A DNA stretch of 64,000 bases from Leishmania martiniquensis (lineage: Eukaryota; Euglenozoa; Kinetoplastea; Trypanosomatida; Trypanosomatidae). Both the position numbers and the translations under genes were made by a program. This document shows, piece after piece, positions 60,036-64,000 of this stretch. The notes under the pieces are model-generated. The model worked only from the letters and a program-made list of their open reading frames with translations. It was not told the DNA's origin and searched no databases. The stretch's first letter is position 1; each line of letters starts with the position of its first letter. The stretch is from the NCBI RefSeq assembly GCF_017916325.1, contig NC_090140.1, positions 237,001 to 301,000 of the forward strand. The letters run 5' to 3'.

Positions 60036-60479
60036 ATGCTCGCCAGCGCTCTTCGCCACTCCGCCGCCGAGGGGCACGGCTCGGCCTCGAGCGCCGTGAC
60101 CAGGATCCCAAGCATCGAGCGGGCCGCGTCGTACCTGCGCTTCAGCACGCTGCGTGTGCATCCGCATCACGAGCCGAATTTTCGCGCGCGTCCGGTGGGG
60201 TGGAAGGCGTGGAACAGCAAGCAGTACATGGACCCCTGGGCGCCCTACCCGCTCACGTCGCCGGTGCGCCACGTCGACCGCCCGTTCGCTGGCATGTGGT
60301 TCGGCATGGGCCACTTCGCGCTGAAGAACTTCTTTGGCCCGATGCATTGGAAGTTTTGGGCGCGCGTCTCCTTCTTTGGGACGCTTGGCTGGGTGTATTC
60401 TCTGTGCACCTACGCGCTGCGCATGCACCGCAACGGATGGGAGTGGAAGAACCGCGGCGCCGTCTTCTCCATGGACTAA
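60036..60479 (+). CDS. Small conserved-looking protein with one membrane segment, probably mitochondrial
   Basis: A 147-residue protein, unlike its neighbours in having no low-complexity sequence. The N-terminus (MLASALRHSAAEGHG, then Ser/Ala/Arg-rich to about 40) could be a mitochondrial presequence. The middle is rich in Trp, Pro, Tyr and His (WKAWNSKQYMDPWAPYPL). One hydrophobic helix lies near residues 106-127 (FWARVSFFGTLGWVYSLCTY), followed by a basic Trp-containing tail. This profile resembles accessory subunits of respiratory complexes or ATP synthase, which trypanosomatids have in many lineage-specific forms, but I cannot assign one. The start is the ATG at 60036. No AG lies between the long C/T runs and this ATG; the nearest upstream is 59925-59926. 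Confidence 0.72.
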   Translation: MLASALRHSAAEGHGSASSAVTRIPSIERAASYLRFSTLRVHPHHEPNFRARPVGWKAWNSKQYMDPWAPYPLTSPVRHVDRPFAGMWFGMGHFALKNFFGPMHWKFWARVSFFGTLGWVYSLCTYALRMHRNGWEWKNRGAVFSMD

Positions 60480-62438
60480 GGCGCTTTGCCCACGCGCGTC
60501 TCTGCGTGCTCACTCCCGAGCAGCCTTTCGCCCTTCTCTCTTTCTCCCTGATGATGTGCACGGCCTGCATCGCTGGCGCTGGCGCGAGCACCCCAGCCAG
60601 ATGTGAGGGTGCGCTGGATAGAGGAAACAATGGGCAGCGACGGCGCGTGCCTGCGAGAGGAGTGGGGAGCGGGGCGACGGAGTGTCAGATGAGAGGTATT
60701 TTTATGGGTGATGAGGAGGGGTGGCGGCGTCTGCGCTTACCTGCAAGTCGATTCGTAAGGACCGATGGGCACCGATGCACGCGAGTGCCCCACACGCGAC
60801 GTACCCGAACCCATCACCGCCCCCCCATACACACACGCACACATGCGCCCAGTTGACTCTCTGCACCTCCTTCATGCTTCCTCCCTCTCTCTCTCAGTCT
60901 GAATCGGCGCCGCCCCTCCGCTGCCTCTGCCTTTCATGAGCAGTAGGATGCGTAGACGGCGGGCGGGCGCCGTGGCAACGCTGTGAGGGAGCGGCGTTGT
61001 GGTTGGAGGTTGGGAATTGGAGGGTCAGATATGATCCGATCGCGGCGCTCGCACGGCGTGGCACGAAAAAAAAAGGGGTGGGTGTGTGTACAAAAAAAAA
61101 AGAACCCTGCTCCTCTGCACATCTGTAGCCTCCCGCGACACCCTGCCGCGCTTCCCGCCCATACGCAACACCCCCTTTTCGTAGGAAGATGGCGCCCACG
61201 CCAGCAACCGGCACCCCCCTTACCGACGCGCGCCGCAGCCCCCACCACCATCACCACCTCCCTCCTCTTCCCGGTGCTTCGCCTCACTTATTCGCGCGGG
61301 TGGTGCGTTGCAGACGGGTAAAAAAAAACGAGTGCGCGCACATACACAGACTGTGTGTGTATGTGTGTGTGTGTTTTTAGGAGGTTGATGGAGTGGATAA
61401 GGCGGCGCAGTAGGTGTGTGCGTGCCTCTCTCTCTCAGTGTGTCAGTACTTCTACGATGTTCTCGTGTTTCGCCTGTGCGCTGTAGTCGTCGGCGTCACG
61501 TATGCCGTCTTGTGTGTGTGAGTGTACTCTGTAACTGTTCGATAGCAAAAAGAAAAAAGTTCATGTCTCTCTCTCTCACTCTCACTCTGTGTGTGTGTGT
61601 GTGTCGGGGGAGGGAGAGGCGTCGGTGTCGTTGCAGGAGCGCGCACCTCTCCTCCTCGCTACTGTAGTCATCCCCCCTCTCTGAGTATGGGTGTGTGCCT
61701 TATGTGCCGCCCCACCCCCACCCACCCCTCGTTTCGTCTCTCTCCCCACACACACACCCGCCACCACCGCCGCTGCCCCCTCCTCCCCACATTCCTTCCC
61801 CAATGTGCGATCATCAGAAGCGTGTCCGGGGGGAGGAGAGGGGGAGAAAGGGCGTTTTTACGACGTGCCTCCGGTCTCTTGGCGCGGTGGGGCTCCTCCT
61901 CCCCCTCCCCTCTGTGCATGTGTGTAGGTGAAGGCATGAAGCATCAAAAATGTTCGAAAGATCGAAAGAGACGAGTCATCAACGTGTGCGCGATGCAGCG
62001 GTAGAGAGGCTGTCGCGGCTGCACCGTGCCGGGCCGCCGTAACGGTACTCGCGCATGCCGGCATGGGCGCGCAGGAAAAGCGGCGCCGCTGATGTCCGGC
62101 CAGTGATCTGGTTGATTGAGGCGCCGTCATCACCGCCCTCTCCCTTTCCCTGGCGCATCAGCACCTGCGTGCATGCTCGCGCGCCTCCAGCGCCACGGGC
62201 ACTGCTCATGCAAAGCTTGCCCCGCTCCTCTTCAGCCTACGCGCCTGGAGCACCCTCCCTCTGCATCTTCGTCTCTCTTGCTCATCTCTCCTGTCGTAAG
62301 AGCATCCGCGACACGCACACACGGACACGCGAAGAGTGCGTTGCACAGAAACGCATCGCTTTCTTCTTCAGCAGCTCCTGCGCCCGTCTCTCTCTCTCTG
62401 TGTGTGTACCGCAGATCGTTCTTTCAGGCCAGTGTCTA
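60480..62438. other. Intergenic region upstream of the p32-family gene
   Basis: About 2 kb with no supported gene. It holds A-runs (61066-61074, 61093-61102, 61321-61328), TG tracts (61352-61375, 61588-61604), a CT run (61567-61585) and CA-rich sequence. The in-frame ATG at 62055 lies here but precedes the likely splice acceptor. Confidence 0.55.
62382..62414 (+). promoter_or_regulatory. Candidate spliced-leader acceptor for the p32-family gene
   Basis: A CT run (62385-62399) and a short TG tract end in CCGCAG, with AG at 62413-62414. The ATG at 62439 follows 24 nt later; a second AG lies at 62426-62427. This removes the upstream in-frame ATG at 62055 and decides the start. Confidence 0.6.
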
Positions 62439-63599
62439 ATGCTGCGTTGTACGCTCTTGTCCTGTGCCGGCGCCACCGCCTCTCGGCGATCCGCTGCCGC
62501 TTTCCTCCGCACCCTTCACTCAAAGCGTGGCGGGGCCGCGGCCCTCAGGAGCAGCAGCGGACTCGCGCACATGGTGCGGGCGTACGCCACCACGACTCCG
62601 CCGCTGGCGGGCAGCCACTATGGCGCCGCTGGCGAGAATGTGCCGGGGAGCGGCGGCGATAGGGAGGCCACAGCCGCGCATCTTCACCACGCCCCAACGC
62701 TCCGCAGCGCACTGCCGCCAAGTGCGGTGGAGCTGCCGGAGGAATCGCTCCTTAAGTGCATTGAAAAAGAAATCTTCGACGAAAAGGTGCGACTGGACAA
62801 AGAGGACGGCCCTCCGCCGGTGCCGCTGGGGTGGACGATGCACCACACGGAGGGCACCAGCTTCATCTATGGTCGTCGGCTGTGGATGCCGCCTCCATCC
62901 TCGTCATCGTCAAGCCCGTGGAGCAGAGACGCCGAGGCGCGACGCAGTGAGGCCAGAGGCAGCCCTGCGGAAGAGGGTCGAGAGAAGCAGCAGGTACAGC
63001 AGCGCGAGTTGAAGCCGGCTCCGCGGCCCATGGAGCGACACTTCTTGCGCATCCAGCTCACTTCCCGTGATGCCTCGCTCGATCCCGAGTGCGACGTGCG
63101 CGGCGAGCACTTCCCCTTCTCTTTTTTTGTCCAACGCATTCACCCCGAAGAAGGTAACGAGGAGGGCTGGACAGGGACGACAGGCAGCCGCCGAGGCGAG
63201 CAGGGTGCCGCCGCCGACGACGACAGTCAGTCCGCTCCTGAAGATGACTCACTCGAGCCGCACTCCTTCTACCACAACAGCATCGAGGCTCGCTGCGACG
63301 TCGTTGACGGAGAGCTGGTCGTCGATGGAGTGGTGTACCACGGCCCTCCCCCGCCCACCTCGCAGCCCTCGTCATCGCCTGGTGCGCCACGGCCACGGTA
63401 CACGAACCCGTTCGGCGGCTACCCGGGGCCAAACCTGGACGAGGCCGAGGAAGAGGTCCTCGACGGCATTCATGGCTGGCTGGCCGAGCGGGGCGTGGAC
63501 GACCAGCTCGGCGAATTCGTTGGGCAGTACTCTATATGGGTTGAGCAGGCGGAGTACGAGCTTTGGCTGCAGCAGTTGCGTGACTACGTGGCGGCCTGA
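62439..63599 (+). CDS. MAM33/p32 (gC1qBP)-family mitochondrial protein
   Basis: A 386-residue protein. The N-terminus (MLRCTLLSCAGATASRRSA, then AAAFLRTLHSKR) is a good mitochondrial presequence. The p32 fold starts near residue 97 (ELPEESLLKCIEKEIFDEKV), continues through RHFLRIQLTSRD and HFPFSFFVQRI, and ends in the family's terminal helices: LDEAEEEVLDGIHGWLAERG (about 333-352), then VDDQLGEFVGQY and YELWLQQLRDYV. p32 proteins form doughnut-shaped acidic trimers in the mitochondrial matrix; the T. brucei member p22 stimulates RNA editing with RBP16. Most p32 proteins are shorter after processing; the extra length lies in a Ser/Glu-rich insertion (about 150-190) and an acidic Gly-rich one (about 240-275). 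The chosen start follows a strong acceptor; the ATG at 62055 would add 128 UTR-like residues. Confidence 0.88.
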   Translation: MLRCTLLSCAGATASRRSAAAFLRTLHSKRGGAAALRSSSGLAHMVRAYATTTPPLAGSHYGAAGENVPGSGGDREATAAHLHHAPTLRSALPPSAVELPEESLLKCIEKEIFDEKVRLDKEDGPPPVPLGWTMHHTEGTSFIYGRRLWMPPPSSSSSSPWSRDAEARRSEARGSPAEEGREKQQVQQRELKPAPRPMERHFLRIQLTSRDASLDPECDVRGEHFPFSFFVQRIHPEEGNEEGWTGTTGSRRGEQGAAADDDSQSAPEDDSLEPHSFYHNSIEARCDVVDGELVVDGVVYHGPPPPTSQPSSSPGAPRPRYTNPFGGYPGPNLDEAEEEVLDGIHGWLAERGVDDQLGEFVGQYSIWVEQAEYELWLQQLRDYVAA

Positions 63600-64000
63600 A
63601 AGGAGCTCCCACAAGAGAAGAAGCGCCTGGTGAGGGGGCGCGCGGGGGAGAGGGGGGGGACGTGGCGGATGATGATGGCAGACAGAGAAGTGGCGCATCC
63701 GTGCCAGACCGGGCACGAGTGGCGTGTAGGTGCCTGTGTCGGCAGTGTAGCGCCACTCTCATCGACTTGGCCCATCTCCCCCTCCCCCATTTCCTTCTCG
63801 CGCAAGCGTGCGTCGTCGCTCACCGACCGCTTCCCACCGTCACACACACACACACACCGCCTCCCTTTTCCTCCGTGCTCCTCCCATCGTTGGTGAACAA
63901 GTGCTGCGGAAGCCGTCCGCGCTGTTGGCTATACGGTATCTGCGCGCGTGCGGCCGTGCCTACGCGGAAGACGGGTGAAGTCCTTTGGGGCCTCTCTCTG
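63600..64000. other. Right-end untranslated region
   Basis: 400 bases after the p32-family stop with no supported gene. It contains G-rich sequence (63636-63660), C/T tracts and a CA repeat (63841-63856), and runs off the window. Confidence 0.55.

Noticed and set aside
62055..62438. N-terminal extension of the p32-family protein from the ATG at 62055
   Set aside because: It precedes a strong pyrimidine tract and AG (62413-62414), its translation is UTR-like, and the ATG at 62439 starts a good mitochondrial presequence.

Overview
The window looks like a piece of a Leishmania-type trypanosomatid nuclear genome (subfamily Leishmaniinae). All long coding regions lie on the + strand, have no recognisable introns, and use GC-rich third codon positions. 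They are separated by 0.4-2.9 kb of pyrimidine tracts, (CA)n/(TG)n and other simple repeats. This is the layout of a directional (polycistronic) gene cluster, where each mRNA is made by spliced-leader trans-splicing at an AG downstream of a polypyrimidine tract and by coupled polyadenylation. I see no strand switch, rRNA, tRNA, transposase, CRISPR array or phage-like segment.

Layout from left to right: (1) a large low-complexity protein of unknown function whose frame is open to the left edge (1-3891); (2) a sideroflexin-family mitochondrial carrier (6277-7317); (3) a giant SHIPPO/sperm-tail PG-rich repeat protein with about 40 PGPGxY units (8401-16467); (4) a 1554-residue unknown protein with repeated K(V/M)PP motifs (17943-22607); (5) a PHO80-type cyclin embedded in a 1405-residue protein (25524-29741); (6) a dual-specificity phosphatase whose catalytic domain is interrupted by two long insertions (32107-36177); (7) an 811-residue unknown with helical ends (37510-39945); (8) a VTA1/LIP5 homologue of the ESCRT-III/Vps4 system (41712-42803); (9) TYW1, the flavodoxin plus radical-SAM enzyme of wybutosine synthesis (44317-46821); (10) a 217-codon open frame (48691-49344) ending in a single amber codon, in the same frame as the next gene; (11) a kinesin with large insertions in its motor domain (ATG at 49747, end 53592); (12) a 1279-residue Ser/Ala/Pro-rich unknown (54822-58661); (13) a 147-residue putative mitochondrial membrane protein (60036-60479); (14) a MAM33/p32 (gC1qBP)-family mitochondrial matrix protein (62439-63599).

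The genes do not form a single pathway, which is normal for trypanosomatid polycistrons. Loose themes are the cytoskeleton and flagellum (SHIPPO repeats, kinesin), cell-cycle and signalling (cyclin, phosphatase), mitochondrion (sideroflexin, 60036 protein, p32) and tRNA modification (TYW1). The recurring oddity is the insertion of Ser/Ala/Gly/Pro-rich segments directly inside conserved catalytic folds (phosphatase, kinesin motor, p32), two of which, or their linkers, carry cysteine clusters. No computation or database search was possible. Family calls rest on motifs read by eye, and starts were chosen as the first in-frame ATG downstream of a plausible splice acceptor.
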